A stretch of DNA of 64,000 nt from Daphnia carinata (GCF_022539665.2 NC_081334.1:3472001-3536000), one strand, 5' to 3'. Positions 35,124 through 48,900 are shown, counted from the stretch's first letter. Notes: generated by a model from the letters alone, not told the origin. Translations and numbers: made by a program.

Positions 35124-38100
35124 ATGGGGCCTGTGGTCTTGATGGAGACTATCATCTCAGCGGCTGTATTGGTGGCTTTGCTATTCGTCGGTAATGTTGG
35201 GGATTTCTTTTCATTTTTGTTTTGTTCATCAGTCATAACAGCGATGATTATCTGGCTAAAACTAGGGGTTGGGGATGGAAAAAGCTGTTGTTTGTATCCA
35301 CGCGGGGTTATTCAAATAATCCATCATTCTCGTGGAAATGCGCTTTTAACGACGTCGTTGAAAATGTAACGATCCCGCACGACTTGAAATTGTGAGGCCG
35401 AATTTTGATTGACGATCCTTGTTTGCCATAGTTTTTCAAATTTTTTTTTTCTCTATTTAAATAACTATGTGGTTTGCGTTGGCGTTGAAAACAAAAAAAA
35501 AATTAGAGGAAAGGTTAATGTAAGTTAGTGATCAATGGCTTGTTGATGTTTAATTATTGAGCGCAATTTGAATTTCCCGCATTGCTCGTTACGGGCGGCG
35601 CTAAGTCGATGCAATTTAGAAGCTAGAAAATCTTTTTATGGGCGTGTTCCTAGCCACTTAGCGGTGCCGTGGGAATTTTATTTCAATTTGCCTGCCCATG
35701 TATCCCTTTTTTTTTTTTTTTTTTTTTTTTTGTCTACCTTTTTTCAGTTTATTCAATTTTCCCACACGTTTTCCCCATTCTTTGCCCCGGTAACGTCCAA
35801 TCATTTCCAGTTTTCTCTTGGGGGAGACGGGATTTTCCGCCATGATCTTCTTTTCATCTCCCCCCCTCCGTTTTATTTCGGGTCACAATAATCATCGGAT
35901 ATTATTATTTCGATTTTAAAACGAAAAGAAAAAAGAATAATGTTATCACCGGCGGTCCTCCTTGTCTGTGCATACATAATAAATAGATGAACACAAAAAG
36001 CTGTTTGCCGTGGGGGGCTTCTGTTAGCACATAGCTGATTATGTATTTTTAGCTGGGGTTCTCCCCGCTTCTCTCTTTCTATATGTGTGTAGGCGAAACA
36101 AGGAAAAAAAAAACATTAGAGACATAGGGGCTTGCCGTATCACCTTTTATTAACATACCGGCAGTTTGCCTTCCCTTTTCAAAATGCATATTTCATTTTG
36201 GTACTCAGAAAATGGGTACGGTTTAATTTTTTTTGAAGAGAAAAAGAAAAATAGGAGGGCGGTAATCAAATTGAAATCAGAGTTTCTATTGAAAATGAAG
36301 TTCGTCTTTTTGTGATTGAATGAGTCGCGTCTCGGCTGGAATTTGACGCGCTTGTCTACATCCAAAAAATGGGCGAAATCATTTTCTCCACTTTCATCAT
36401 CATCGCATTCGGACATGTAATTCAATTTGTCTCTTTTCGTTTCTCTCTTTTCTCTCCGGTTGTCACAAATGTTCTCGTTAGGAACGGCCCATTTTTTTTT
36501 CTCGAATCTTTGCAATAGATTTTTATCTTTGCCTAACGAAATGATTTGAAATTACAAAAAGAAAAACTGACAAGCCAATCGGGTAGCTCATTGAAAAGTG
36601 TTTCTTCTTTTAGAGGCAGAATTGAGTAGTACAACGAACAGTAATAATCATTCGTTTCTTTCTTTAACGTCTCTCTTTCACCCCAAAAAAAAAAAAAGAA
36701 GAAATGAAATTCTAATAATAAACAGTTGAATACACAGAGGCGGACGTGAGGGCCCAACTCGTTGACGTGGCCAGCGTTTTTTATCACCGGCCATTTCAAC
36801 AACGACTTTATGTAGAATCAAGACAAAGAATAATAGCTACGCTATTCTATACTATATATCTACCACGAAAATAGAGGGGGGGGGGACCTGCTGGATGTAA
36901 ACCAGTCTGTTGATGATCTGCCCTTGAGAAACGATACCAGTTCTCCGGGCATGACGTGGATGGACACTTTTGCCCGATAACACAATGTCCACGTGTCGCT
37001 GAAATGCCCAGCCGCATAGTATTGGGGACTTGTGTCAATATTTTTCTGCAATGGCTAAGGCCGCATGCCTCTCGACTGTCATTGCACCCATCCAACAGGA
37101 AATTTTTTTTTTCTCGCGTATTTTATGTATTTTCTTATATTTGGTTTGGTACGTCTCGAGCCTTTGGGGGGGGGGGATATTGTACAATGCATGTTAGGCG
37201 CATTCTCTTTTAATTGTTTTCCCGATATCAGGCTCGCTTCGTAGCGAAGGAAAATGTGGGCTACTAGAATTTGATGGCCGCTCGATGCAATTGGCATCGA
37301 CGACATAAGAACACGCTTCTCTCCCTCTCTCGAAAAGCAAAGTTCAAATCATTTCGCTTGGCTAAGTCAATCAATAAAAAATGTCGTTTGTCTATTATTT
37401 TACAGGCTTTGCCCAATCGGCCGTCAATTGCAACCGGACCACGCTGGACCAGTGTCTGGAAGCCATCGAACCTCTGCTGAACAGCCCAGCCATGGCCAAA
37501 GGAATTCCATCGACCAAAGAGGCTGTCCAAGCTCGTTGCGCGTAAGTTCCATAAACATGACGTTCTTATGTCTATTTCGACGTCGTAACACACACATGTC
37601 TTGTGCCCTTACGCGTTCGAGCTTTAAACCCCCCCCCCCTCCCCACACGAAACATAACAAGAACACGAGGACTTTTCGTTATTCCTATCGATTTTCGTAA
37701 AGCGCTACGTTCAACTGTCGGAATTTTAACGGTATCGCATGATTTATTGTGCCACGTATAGGGAATCCTTTAAAAATAAATGGGGTCACTTGATTTCAAT
37801 GGAAAAGAAAGGCAACCCGCACGTACGCCGGTACGTGCCGCATAGGCATTAACTTACGATGCGATTTTTATGTGTGTGTGTATGTCATTTAAACAGAAAA
37901 AAATAATTTTGAGCTGTGAGCGGGGAGAGTCCCCGCAAGCGCGAATGAGATTCAATTAGTATGGCGCTGCCTTTTGCCATTGCTGATGAAGATATACTTC
38001 AAAGGGGGGGGGGGGGGAGCAAGCTGCCCAGGAAACGAACAATGACATCTTGTTCAAATCACTCATCGTTCGTTTGTCGTATAATAACAGCGCAATAGAG

Positions 38101-38598
38101 TGGCGGGGAGGAGCTGCTGAGGAAGCCAAAAAAAATGTTCTTTTTCGTACTTTGTCATCGTTATTATCGATTGTAACGTCATCAGCTGAAGATGGAAAGA
38201 AAGAAAAAAGACGTGGGTTGAATTTTTTTGTTTGTTTTTTTTTTTTGAAGGAATAACTTCAAGTTAAAGTTTGAAAAGCCAAGACTAAAGTTTGAAGGGC
38301 TTTTCTTTCTTCTTTCTGATTATTTGCACGACTAATAATAAGCGGCAAAAGCGATGGGCAAACTCTGTTCAAAGTCAATCACCAAACGACGTTTTTGCTT
38401 AACCACAGCGCGTATTCATTTAAATTTCTCCGAATTGCATAAGACAAAATCGAGGCCCGCAAGAAGAAGAGAAAAAAAAAATGGCATTTCTATGTGATCT
38501 CGTTTATTCTTTTTTATTTGTAAATTATTCCGGACCCGTGATTCCGCTTGGATGCACCGATTGATCGACATAAAACTTTTCTCTTTTGAAAACTAGCG

Positions 38599-38629
<31 letters not shown>

Positions 38630-41408
38630 AAATGTTTGTGCACCTGGAAGTTTTCCAACTTTTTTTTCTTTTTTCTCGAGGATGGGACAGACCGTTGACA
38701 TTGATTCATCCGTGAAAATGACATTCTTCTTGCAGCTCACGATGATTTCCATGTTGACACTCAGCGGATGAGCGATGACCTTCTTGTTCTCCCTGCCCCA
38801 ATCATTTCCATTGAGCTGTGCTTCTATGGCGCATCGCTTCATTATCTTCAAAGCGAGTGGCGGGCGAATCCATCACAGTTTGCCTTGTCCGAACGTAGCG
38901 TTCGAGAGCAGGGGGGGGGGAGTAGGTCTATAGTGATAAATGTATTCCACCTTGGAACATTTTCCATCACAAAAGGTTCAGGATTTAAAAAAAAGGGGAT
39001 CAATTTTTCTTTTTCTTTTGCGTGAATCCTATCGGATCATAAAGGAATTAACAGCCTGACGCAGATGTTTGCGGTTTCGTTGTATTAAATTTTTAAAGCA
39101 TCGATCGTGTGTCATGAACGGACATGTTCCACGTCAATTTCTGTTATATTTGGCTCTTGTGTTTTTTGTTTTTTTTCTTATTCCGTTAGCACTTTGGTAG
39201 TTCCAAACAGTTCCAGTTATTGTAGAACATCGGTCGTGTTCCTACTATGGCCCATGTTGCTTCAAATGTTCTAACCCCATTAGCACACAGCTGTCTTAAA
39301 TAAAGACGGAGGGGAAAGACAGCTCAGCATTTGAGTCATTTATCTTTCAATCTATGGATTAAGGAGGAGTTCCTTGTTGCCCCCGCTGTCTTTTTTATTA
39401 AAATGATTACGACATCAATAAAAAGGAGCTCCTAAATAGATTTATGATGATGCATTTGATGTTTTTTGCTTTTCTAACAGGGTCTTCAAAGTGGGCATGT
39501 CGTGCATCGACGAGTTCAAAGATAAATGTCTAAATCAACGCCAAAAGCTGCAGATGGAACGGGCAGTGGCTGGAGCTCAACACACGTTCGCTTTCCTGTG
39601 CGACGATCCCGTTTTCCAGTCGGGTAAAGTGGATTTTTTTTTTTTTTTTTTTACTTTTCACGTTTTTTTTTTTATTAAATAAATCCCTTTTGTGTGTCGA
39701 TGGATCCGGTTTAGAATTTCTGCAACATCAGAGCTGTCTCCATGGCACGTCCGACGATTGGGAACGCTGCGCTTATCATTTCCAGGTCTCTCTCTCTCTC
39801 TCTTCTCCTCTTTTTTTTTTTTTTAAATCATTTTTCATTTTCGTATATCACTGACATTTGCAATCTTCTGAGTTTTATCTGATCAATTATTCTTTCGTCT
39901 CCCTACCCCAGGGTATGGTCGCAGAAGAAATAGCAGCCAACGTCACGAAAGCCGATCGAAATCTTGGCCTTTGTTGGTAAGTCTAGCATATTGTTTACGT
40001 TTAAGACGTAGCACTCTAGATAGCTGGCGCATTTCAACTGTAATTTTCCCTCTAAAAAAAAATATGGCCGTTTGATGGGACGAACGTTGATAACACTGAT
40101 AGACTACGGGCCAGCATGGACATTCATTTCGTTAATGAATGGCTCGAAAAACTTAAAGCATTTCGTCCTGCGTGTCTCTTTTGCAACACACACACACTCT
40201 CGGTAATAATTTTGTAAATCTTCCTCCCTCCCTCTCAAAGAAACATGTACTTTCAATCTAGGAGATTGCTCGTTTTGAATAACGCATTGCTTCTCCAAAA
40301 GCTCTCCGGTATCCCTTTCCCCCAAAGAGAAGAGGCAGGTTCGATGATGAATAGGTCATGAATAAGTAATAGCTAACCATTGGAGAGTATGTGTACTACA
40401 GTACAGCACTTGGCATATTAAAGCCATATTTCATTGACAATCGTTTTGTGTGTGTATGTGTGTGTGGTTGATCGAAGTCAAACCTTTCTCATTCCAGTCG
40501 ATACGTTTAAAAAAAAAAAATACCAGTTATGTGATACGGTGCTTTTAAACGGATAAGGTTCATTCACGATTATTGGGAAAAACTAAAATAGTTGTATTTA
40601 TATTTATTTTATTTTTTTGTTTTTTTTTAAAGCAAAGCTCAGCGATCGATTGCAGAAACCGATGTGATTTTCTACAAGAATTCGTTTGATTATTCGGCCC
40701 CTATTTTTTTTTTTTCCTTTCGTTTTGTTCTTTATCCTTTTAGTGTGTCTAGTTTCTTTTATGTGTGACGTAGTCGAGGTCGTAAATTTTCCATGTAAAC
40801 ACGCTATATCGACGTCGATGTTTTCCCCTACAAATTTCTAATATTTTTTTTATTATTATTGACACAAGCCTTTTTTTTTTCTTTTGCGGAGTGAAAGGGG
40901 GGGGGAGGAGGGGAGTTAAGCCCCTTTGATGATTCGTAATATTTTGTATAGGCAATCGATGTGATATGCTAAGTCGATCGATTGCACGAAAGCGGCGATC
41001 CTATTTTCCGGCGATTTTCCCTCGTTTATTTATTCACGAGTTCTACATGATATGATCTTTTCTTATTTGCTCACAGTGCTAAACACGGTTTCCTGAGGTG
41101 CGTCTATTACGCGGCCCAGTTCAAGTGCCGTAAAGACGCCGCGGTAAATTTCATTCATTCATTTTTTCCTCTTCCAAAATTGAATTTGAATATTGACGTT
41201 GGATATATATTTTTCTTCTTTTCGACAGTTGTTCTTGATGAGGGTTGCGCAAACGTTGACCGAGTCGCAAGTGCACGAGAACGCTTGTAAAAAGATCAAA
41301 TTCGATGAGGTCTGCGCATCAGAGTCCACCGTCCTGACAACCTCTTCGTTCCTGATGACTCTGGTCGTCATGGCAACGTGGCTGTCCATCTTCGTCGCGC
41401 CACGATAA
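35124..41408 (+). CDS. 14-cysteine secreted or anchored protein, unknown
   Basis: Seven exons join in phase for 242 aa: 35124-35190, 37406-37541, 39481-39623, 39715-39785, 39912-39976, 41077-41143 and 41229-41408. The first exon codes a signal peptide (ISAAVLVALLFVG). The mature part has 14 cysteines, evenly spread (VNCNRTTLDQC, MSCIDEFKDKC, LGLCCAKHGFLRC). A hydrophobic C-terminus follows (FLMTLVVMATWLSIFVAP), which could be a GPI-anchor signal or a membrane segment. Overall it recalls the arthropod 27-kDa hemolymph glycoprotein type, but I cannot assign a family with confidence. Introns 1 and 2 are about 2.2 and 1.9 kb, long for this region. Starts at 35124 and 35142 are both possible. AATAAA lies 115 bp after the stop. 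Confidence 0.75.
38004..38017. repeat. Poly-G run of 14
   Basis: Fourteen consecutive G bases within intron 2 of the 14-cysteine gene. Confidence 0.9.
38599..38632. repeat. C21-A13 homopolymer junction
   Basis: Twenty-one C bases are followed directly by thirteen A bases in intron 2 of the 14-cysteine gene. Confidence 0.9.
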
Positions 41409-41522
41409 AAAAAATATTTTCAATTTATTAAAGGGGGGAGTAGGATCTTTTGAAAGAGAAAAAATTTTGTTTTGACGATGTCCATATTTATTTGTATACC
41501 AATTTTCAATTAATCGTGTGTA

Positions 41523-41528
41523 AATAAA
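41523..41528 (+). terminator. Poly(A) signal of the 14-cysteine gene
   Basis: AATAAA, 115 bp after the stop codon at 41408. Confidence 0.65.
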
Positions 41529-41813
41529 GCCATCAGCGAGTCGTTCCAAAAAAAAAAAAAACGATTTGGAATTGGGTTTTTTTTTTCAGGTGTATTTTGT
41601 GGTCGTCTGACCAAAGCTCAACTTAACGGTCAGTAACGATAAAATTTCGCACAATTTATTTGTTTATAATTTCTCTTGGTCTACGTCATAATTTCTTATT
41701 CATTTTCGGCAGTTGTAATAGATTCCCTGGCGACATTTGTAAGAATTTTGTAGATAGTCTTCCTTACTTTTTTTTTTTTGTTTCTTTTTTTTGCACCATT
41801 TTTTCGATTAACT

Positions 41814-41819
41814 TTTATT
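41814..41819 (-). terminator. Poly(A) signal of the lipase gene
   Basis: AATAAA on the minus strand, about 26 bp after the lipase stop codon. The two convergent genes end about 290 bp apart, so their transcripts need not overlap. Confidence 0.6.
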
Positions 41820-41844
41820 TTCTTTTTCAAATTTCAGTGGAGAT

Positions 41845-44800
41845 TCAACCAAAGTGTAATCGTCTGCTGCGCTTGCCGCTCTTCCTCAAGCCGTTGGAAC
41901 TGGTTTCGTCGGTCGGGAAATGAAACGATCCGGCGGCTGGCAGCCACGTCTGATGCCGGCACTTTGAATCGGGAAACATTTGCCGCGATTCCTTCGAACT
42001 GATGGGCGTATCTTCTCCGCAAATCACCGTACTGCGCAGCCACACAAAACGTATGACAATTAAAGTTTAAGATAAATTCATTTAACTATTCATTGTCTTT
42101 TTCCAAGTACCTGTTGTTTGATTCCAAATTAAGGACGATAATGCGATTGACGTGAAGCGCCGGGACGGAGAGGATCCGCCAAGTGAGCGGATTAAAGACG
42201 CTGGAGGAATAAGTCCAAATGAGGGTGGCGCTTTTGATGGCGCCCAGCCACGGCGATCCCAGAACGTAGGAATAAGCTTTCTTCGGCTCGAATCGAACGC
42301 TCCTGTTTGATGTTGGTAATTTTAATTGTTTAAGAATTTTCGCTTTCCTTTCCTTTTTTTTTTTTTTTTTTTTTGTTTCTAAAAATGAGATAATTGCATT
42401 TTTTAAAAGAACGCGGCCGGAAAGAAGGAAAATCTTGTTTCAGTTGGCTTTTACGTGAAAGTCTATCCAATTCTGGTGTACGCCATAAATAAATCAAGTA
42501 GACGCGTTACCGAAAGAGTCATCAATAATAAGGGCGACAGTGCCAAAAGACGTTTGCGGATGCCACCTTTTTTTTTTACATTGCTACTCTTTTTAAAAAA
42601 AAAACTAATAAAAGATTAAGCAAAAGCCTTCCAATATCCGCAGCTAGTACGCACGTAACATTTGATTAGCAAAGCCCCAATCCCTTTTTTCCTTTAGCCA
42701 TTTATAGAGATGACTAATGCCCTTATTTTAAGTTTAAAAAAAAGAAAGATAGGGAACCCACGGATGAGAACAAAAAGGAAAGTTTGCCCATTTTTGGAGG
42801 GAGGGCTACGTTCTAGACGTTAATAATTCGAAAGCAAAAAAAATGAGAGATAAAGAATTCATCTGTTATTTACTCAGGAGTAAGGCGAGTCGGCGGGGAT
42901 GACCGGTTGTGTCCGTGCAGCTGGATCGAAAGCCATCCGCGGTCGCCGCCGTGCTGGACGCTCTCCAAAGTGTCTGATATGACGATCGTCACCCGATAGT
43001 GGAATACTAAATTTTTGTTTCAAAAATAAATTGAATTTAATTAGTTAATAAAAAAAACTTAAACATTTTGTTTGAAAGGGAGTAATTACAACAAAATGGC
43101 TGATCGTCCCGCGTGAGGAGATACATTTGAATGGGATCTTCCGTCTGCTGTTGGCCGGGCCAGTTGAGGCCGGTTGATGGGACCACCGATTGATGGTCAG
43201 CCGAATATCCCATGCGGTGGCAAGCGTTCGTGCCACAATGACACCTTCCCTCAAGGAAATCTTCAAAGGACGGACATTGAACAGCTAAGAACGGACAGGC
43301 CGAATTGAACGACTCGGTGAAGAATTCAACAGAGCGCAGGTGATTACAACCGATGAATCGGCTTAAACCTTTCAAGGTAAAAAAAAAAAAAAAAATAATA
43401 GTGAATTCACTCTTAATGTGTAACTGATTTTCAAGGTTGTGAGTTAGTCATTCAACCAGCCCCCGACTTGCTGTATTCAAATGAGGCTTCGCTAGAATTA
43501 GAAAGCCAGACAATGTCTCATCACTCGAAAAAAGGGCCTTTCTGTTACCGTAGAGAACACTGCCTCGCTCCTTTTCGATCGAATCAAGGACACTCGTCCC
43601 GCAGCCTGGCTGACGAACCCCACCGTTCGGGTAAAAGTCAATATGACCCACTGGCTGCATCATTCCCAATCCTATTATTCGTCCATAAATATACGCGTTC
43701 ACTCTTACTAATCAGAAAATTTAATTTCTTTCATTTTTTTTTTTTTTTTTTTTTACCTCCAGAAAGGATGGGTCCAGCATCCGTATGGATAACGTCAACG
43801 AAGAGAGCTGCACAGCGTGTACGTATAATAGGAATATGTTTAATTAAAAAGAGATTGTTAATAATGCGGACTACCTTTACTAAATTCATTTCTATTTACA
43901 CACGTTACCATCTGTAGGATCGAGCCGGATCAAAGGTTCTGTATTCTCGAAGTAAGGGTCAGCTGGATCCATGCCTTTTGTTATATGTTATTACGCCATT
44001 ATATCAAGACAAAATCATTAGTCAGTAGAGGTATCGAATTGCAAATGGCCGTATGGATGACGATGTAAAATGAGAAATGCTTTGGTTTTTTAGATAATGG
44101 TGTGGAGAAAAAAAAAAGGCTACTGTTACCTGTTATCCTGCCGAGCATGTGACCTCGATCTCTTAGATATTGACCAGCGTATCCAGCCAAATGCGCTCCT
44201 GGGTTTTTCACGAAGGTAATCATTTGATTGTAATTATTATTTTCTTTTTTAAAGAAGAAAGTGCGTACCTAAACTATGTCCGGTTATATGGCAATTCTCC
44301 GTCGGCACTTGGAACTGAGCCTATTCCAAACACACAAAAACAAATTTGAATTTAACGAGGAAATTAGGGAAAGAGAATGTTAACTACGCACGTGGAGAAA
44401 GAGAAGTAGGTGGGCCAACATGACACCAATCAGTCGAATATTGGCCACGGCTTGGGTATAGGGTGGCCCAGAACCTTAGAAGTGAAAAGAATTGATTACG
44501 AAATTGTACGGGAAAGAAACAGAACGTTTTATGTCCAAAAATAACCGGATGTGTGCCATATACTGAACCTTACCACTAACCCAATCCACTACAACGACAT
44601 TGATGTTATCGTAGATGAGGGCCTCTTCCACCATCCTCTTTTGGTCATTACAAAAGAAAAGAGAAAATTTAATGCAATCAGTCGGCTAAATTAAGCGTGG
44701 GAAAAACAAAACATGTTGGCAAACCTTGATCCATTTCTTGTTGCCATGTTCGAGATAACCGTGAACGATGAACAAGAGACGACGAGATGAATCTAATCCG

Positions 44801-45522
44801 CTACGCTGGATCGAATTTACGTCGCCTGTCACCAGATTCTGCGGTTGAACAAAGAAACATGAAGCGGATCGTTTTTCTAACACACTTTAAAAAAATCCCG
44901 CCCAAAAGTCATAAACATTTATTTTATTATCCCGTCATAAATTCATTTTTTTTTAAAGGGGGGCGGACTATGATTGTTATTGTTAAGAGGCATACTATTG
45001 ATACCGACATTTTCAAAATAAAGGAAATGAAAAAAAATATATATGTACCTGACACCGGGACCGGTTGTGCCTTGTATACAAACAAAAAGCCGGTTGTATA
45101 ATTTCCGGTGCTTCCGGAAAATTATTGATAGGTCTATTCGACGACGTCCATGGTCGGTTAACGGAATAACACCCAAAAGTACCGTAGCAGCCTGCACGAA
45201 ACAATTAATCTCCGTTATGGTGTGTTTATAAATGACTCCCAGTTTTTTATTTATTTATTTTTTAATCTCTTCCTTTTAAATTTTTGTTTCTAGAAAATAA
45301 TGATAATAATTTTAAAAAAAAAAAAGGTGGCTGGCATTTACGTTCAGTTGGTTTGTTGGAAACGGCCGTGCGGATGCCTCGTGTGGTTCTCTCGTGATGC
45401 GGAAGACTCGTGTTCTGCTGACCGTCGTGACGAAGAGATTGCGGATAACTGCTGGATCCATCCGTGTCGGCGATCCAATGGAAACACAAGAGCACAACGC
45501 AAACTATCCAATAACGCAACAT
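41845..45522 (-). CDS. Pancreatic-type lipase with PLAT-like C-terminus
   Basis: Fourteen exons, 578 aa: 45342-45522, 45049-45191, 44725-44838, 44574-44637, 44392-44474, 44269-44320, 44130-44198, 43909-43974, 43757-43807, 43549-43671, 43090-43368, 42874-43006, 42111-42302 and 41845-42031. It begins with a signal peptide (MLRYWIVCVVLLCFHWI). The lipase domain has CYGTFGCYS, LLFIVHGYLEHG, nucleophile S211 in GHSLG, D238 in GMDPADPYF, and H325 in GCNHLRS. The pancreatic signatures VDVIHTDAGP and VGHIDFYPNGG are also present. The C-terminal part resembles a PLAT domain (FHYRVTIVIS, GWLSIQLHG) and ends in a basic tail (LRKSGKRSRRLHFG). It is most likely a secreted triglyceride or phospholipid lipase. 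The start at 45522 is the only ATG before the signal peptide. Confidence 0.92.
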
Positions 45523-48126
45523 GTTGGCACAACAGTAAAAAAACAATTCGGTATGTGAGGCAATCAAGCGTTATATCTTAAATCTAAAAATAAATGCCTT
45601 ATTTTTTCTTTTCGCACGTAGAAAAAAACAAACAAAACAAACTGAAATTAAAACAACAACATCAACACAGAAAAAAGGAGAGTAAAGAACCAGTACCAGC
45701 CGAACAGATGGCTGGAACCCGACTGGAGGGATTTTCGAGAGAAAACCTGATGATAATGCTCCATGACCGCAACCTTCACCAAGGCAGTGTGTATATACAT
45801 AACGTATATACACACAACTATATACAAGAAAAAAAAAATTTGTTTTCTTAAAGTCCCGCCCACATAAAAGCAATTAAGCGCTTCCTCATTCCTGTATTTT
45901 TCTTTATCTCTCCTCGGTTATGTTCGTTTTTTTTTTTTTTTTTTTTTGGTTGCTTAGTTTTCTCGGTCAACCTTTCCTCTCCCCCCCTTCCCTATGCAGT
46001 TACGCACCTATTGAGCAGAAATAGGTAAAAAGAAGAGGGGAGAGAAGTAAGAAGCATCTCGAAGGACAGGAAAAGAAAAAAAAAAAAGAAGAAATATAAA
46101 TGACAAGGAGGGAGAAGGTCGTCTTTGGGAAAATCTATTACCTGTGATTTAGGTCAACATGCAAAATATCAATAATCTTTTTTTTTTCTGTTTTTAAAGT
46201 TACTTACCTGAAGTTTAAATGTTGGGCGAATTTAGTAGATGCCTCGGAGGGGTTTAATGTTACGTGTCGTAAAAAAAAGCCGGTCCTTGGTCGTCAGATC
46301 TCTCCAGTGAAAGTGAAAGCACGAGACCCTCCTTGATTTTTTATTTCTCTCTACGTATTCCGTTGATTCGTTTTCTCCTTTTTGAAGGGCGCCAGTGCGT
46401 GCTGGCATGTCACTCTATTTAAGCAAGAAAAGAAAAAAAACGTGAATTAACTTATCCACCATGTGTGTGTCTCGTGAAAAGTGATGGTGTTACCCGCCTA
46501 TTTTCTGAAACAGCAGACACAAAAAAAAAGTTGACTGTCGCTTTCACTTTTAATCGAAAATGCAGTCACTTTTCTTTGCGACTGGTTGGTAGCGAAAAAA
46601 TTGCGTTAATACAATTTAAACTTTGTGACGCGAATTCTTTCCTACGCCATCGTGTCAAACGTGTCAGCGGGAAGTCACGAACGAACGCGAAGGTTCGTTT
46701 TCGCGCTGAAACATTTCGTTCAATTCGTTTTTTAAATGGAAACGTAGTTAACCTATGTAAAACAGTTATTTGAGCGTCGACTTTAAACGTCTCTGACTTT
46801 CTTTTTCGTCCATCAGTTTTCTATTAGGCGCCGCTACAAATTTCACTAATACGCTGATGTCTATAAAGAATTTGGCAGAGAAATAATTAGACTATGCTGC
46901 ACCTCCCCCTTTGTCTTGCAGACATTTTTCGTTTTCCTTTCCAATTTAGTTTTTTTCTTTTTCTTCTTGTCGTGATTTATACATCATATAGCGAAGAGAG
47001 ATTGCTTAAAATAGGCTATCCCGTTTCATACATTCTGCATCGTGTTCGCTTTATTTTTGGAAAGGGACACCCGTTGCTTGAACAGCTTCTTCGTACTTCA
47101 TTAAAAGTAGAGTCGAGTAACTTTTCTTCGAAACTTTGGCTCGTTTGTCATCTTCGTTTACACGTGGGCGGCCAATTGCAGCAAGTCTCTGTGGGTAACG
47201 TGAAGATCGCTGAACGGGAACAAGCAATAGCTGAAACTTGGTGTCACAAAAAATTGACGACAAAAGGATGTAAGCACATTTGACTTGCTGCCAACTTTCT
47301 CTATGTGTCGTTCGTTTTTTTTTTAAATACTTGATCGTTTCCTTTATTGACGAACTGCGTGATCTTTAAATTTCCCTTTTAATTAAAGGGAACCTTTTCG
47401 ACGTTTTGTTAGAGGGATGCAAATGTTTTGTGTGTGTCGTTCCTTTTGTAGAGAATCGTGAGAAACACAAAATTCTTGGTGATGTTGGAAGAAAATTGTT
47501 TTTGGTGTAAGCTCTGTGGAGAAAGGGAAAAGGAAACGAGGATTAAGATCTATCTACGCACAAATGTAACACAGGCATCGGCACAAAAACAAACCTGAAA
47601 TGACGGCAGCCATTTAGTGAAAAAAAAAAAACAAACATGAATTTCTTCTGGTTTGCTTTCCTCGGACGAGAAAGTTTTCCTCTTCAAAATAGAGTCGTTT
47701 TCGGCTGATTTTTGCTTTGATTGTTTCCCTTCTGACTCTGTAATTTCCCTTAGTCGATTAGTGCAACGAAATCGGGGAGATAGAAAATTCGAAATTAGAT
47801 TGCTCAATATTTTTGGCAACCCTTACAGGCGGCGTATATAGGTCACTTATGTAACTTTGTTCGACGAGTAGACATCTATTTTCTGATGTCCATTGTGCCA
47901 ACCTGCCACTCAATGATTAAGTCTTTTCAAAGGCAAGGTTTGGTGTTAATCTATCCCTTCAAGGTTTTCCATCCTTCACTCAGGCTGTCACGTTGTTTGC
48001 AAAACGTACATAAATCAACGATGAAGATGTAGAGCTCTGAAACACTAAAACCTCTCCAAGGCATGTTTCAATTTGGTGATGTTCCAAATAAACGAATGAA
48101 GTTTTGCTAGTTTTCGTCACAGTCAA
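45523..48126. other. 2.6-kb region without a recognised gene
   Basis: The left end should hold the lipase promoter. Several open frames of about 100 aa occur (46465-46773 and 46894-47283 on the plus strand) but none shows a known domain or splice support. Poly-T runs and A-rich tracts are common (45930-45950, 46077-46090). Confidence 0.5.
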
Positions 48127-48661
48127 TCAAACTAGAGTTTGTTTTGAAACTTGTTCCCTGGTCGAATACAAGCATCGCTGGAAAACAAATGAAAATGCAG
48201 TGTTAATGAGAATTTCGTCTCCAGAAGACAAAGGAGAGATTAGTGCTAAATGATTCTGGTCTATTTCCATTGTCTTATGCTTATATAGGTTTAGGTCAAG
48301 GCCTCCATTGTATTTTGCACGAGCGATTGGTGATCTTGCCGTATATACAAAATCTTTTGCTAATATGTGGCTTCCACTAACGAGAAAGGTGGTGGTGCCT
48401 CGTGAAAGCTCCCTTATTAACATCTGTACTTCGACCTCATCGAACCATAAGACCACTGTGAGTTAGGGACGATGTTGCTGAGCCGATTACAGCGCTCGTC
48501 ACAGAATACTGTACGTTTGATAAAGTATTAGTAGGATTTTTAGTTACCAAATCCACGCTGTGTGAGCAGGATAGCAAAAGTCTCCGCTTACCTGCTGTCT
48601 TTTTCCCATTGAACCCGAAAAGACTATGTGATGGCCTTGTGAAAAGTGCAGCTGATTCTTG
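48127..48661 (-). CDS. Unrecognised two-exon ORF, possible gene fragment
   Basis: Two stretches join in phase, 48592-48661 and 48127-48455, across a 136-bp intron with a clear GTAAGC donor. They give about 133 aa (QESAALFTRPSHSLFGFNG, then VVLWFDEVEVQMLIREL, and PLSSGDEILINTAFSFVF). I see no start codon in frame upstream and do not recognise the family. It could be the 3' end of a gene with further exons, a decayed fragment, or chance. It lies head to head with eIF2B beta, with only about 240 bp between them. Confidence 0.25.
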
Positions 48662-48900
48662 CTGACATGCCCCACGAGACGAACAAATATGTGAAGTTAT
48701 TACAAAGGATTTCTATCGGAATTATCTATTCAAAGTTCCTTTTTGCGCCACTGCCGTGACTCGTGTGGCAGTGTCGTGAAGCAGACGAGCATTGGAGGTA
48801 AACAGTCAACAGGAAAAACAATTTCTCTCGTGATCTACTTTATTTTATCAGCCTATAAACCAGTTATTATTGAATAAATTAAAGATAATTGAATTTAAAA

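Noticed and set aside
46465-47283. Two plus-strand frames of 102 and 129 aa upstream of the lipase gene
   Set aside because: No recognisable motif, no promoter or splice signals, and basic or hydrophobic low-information composition.
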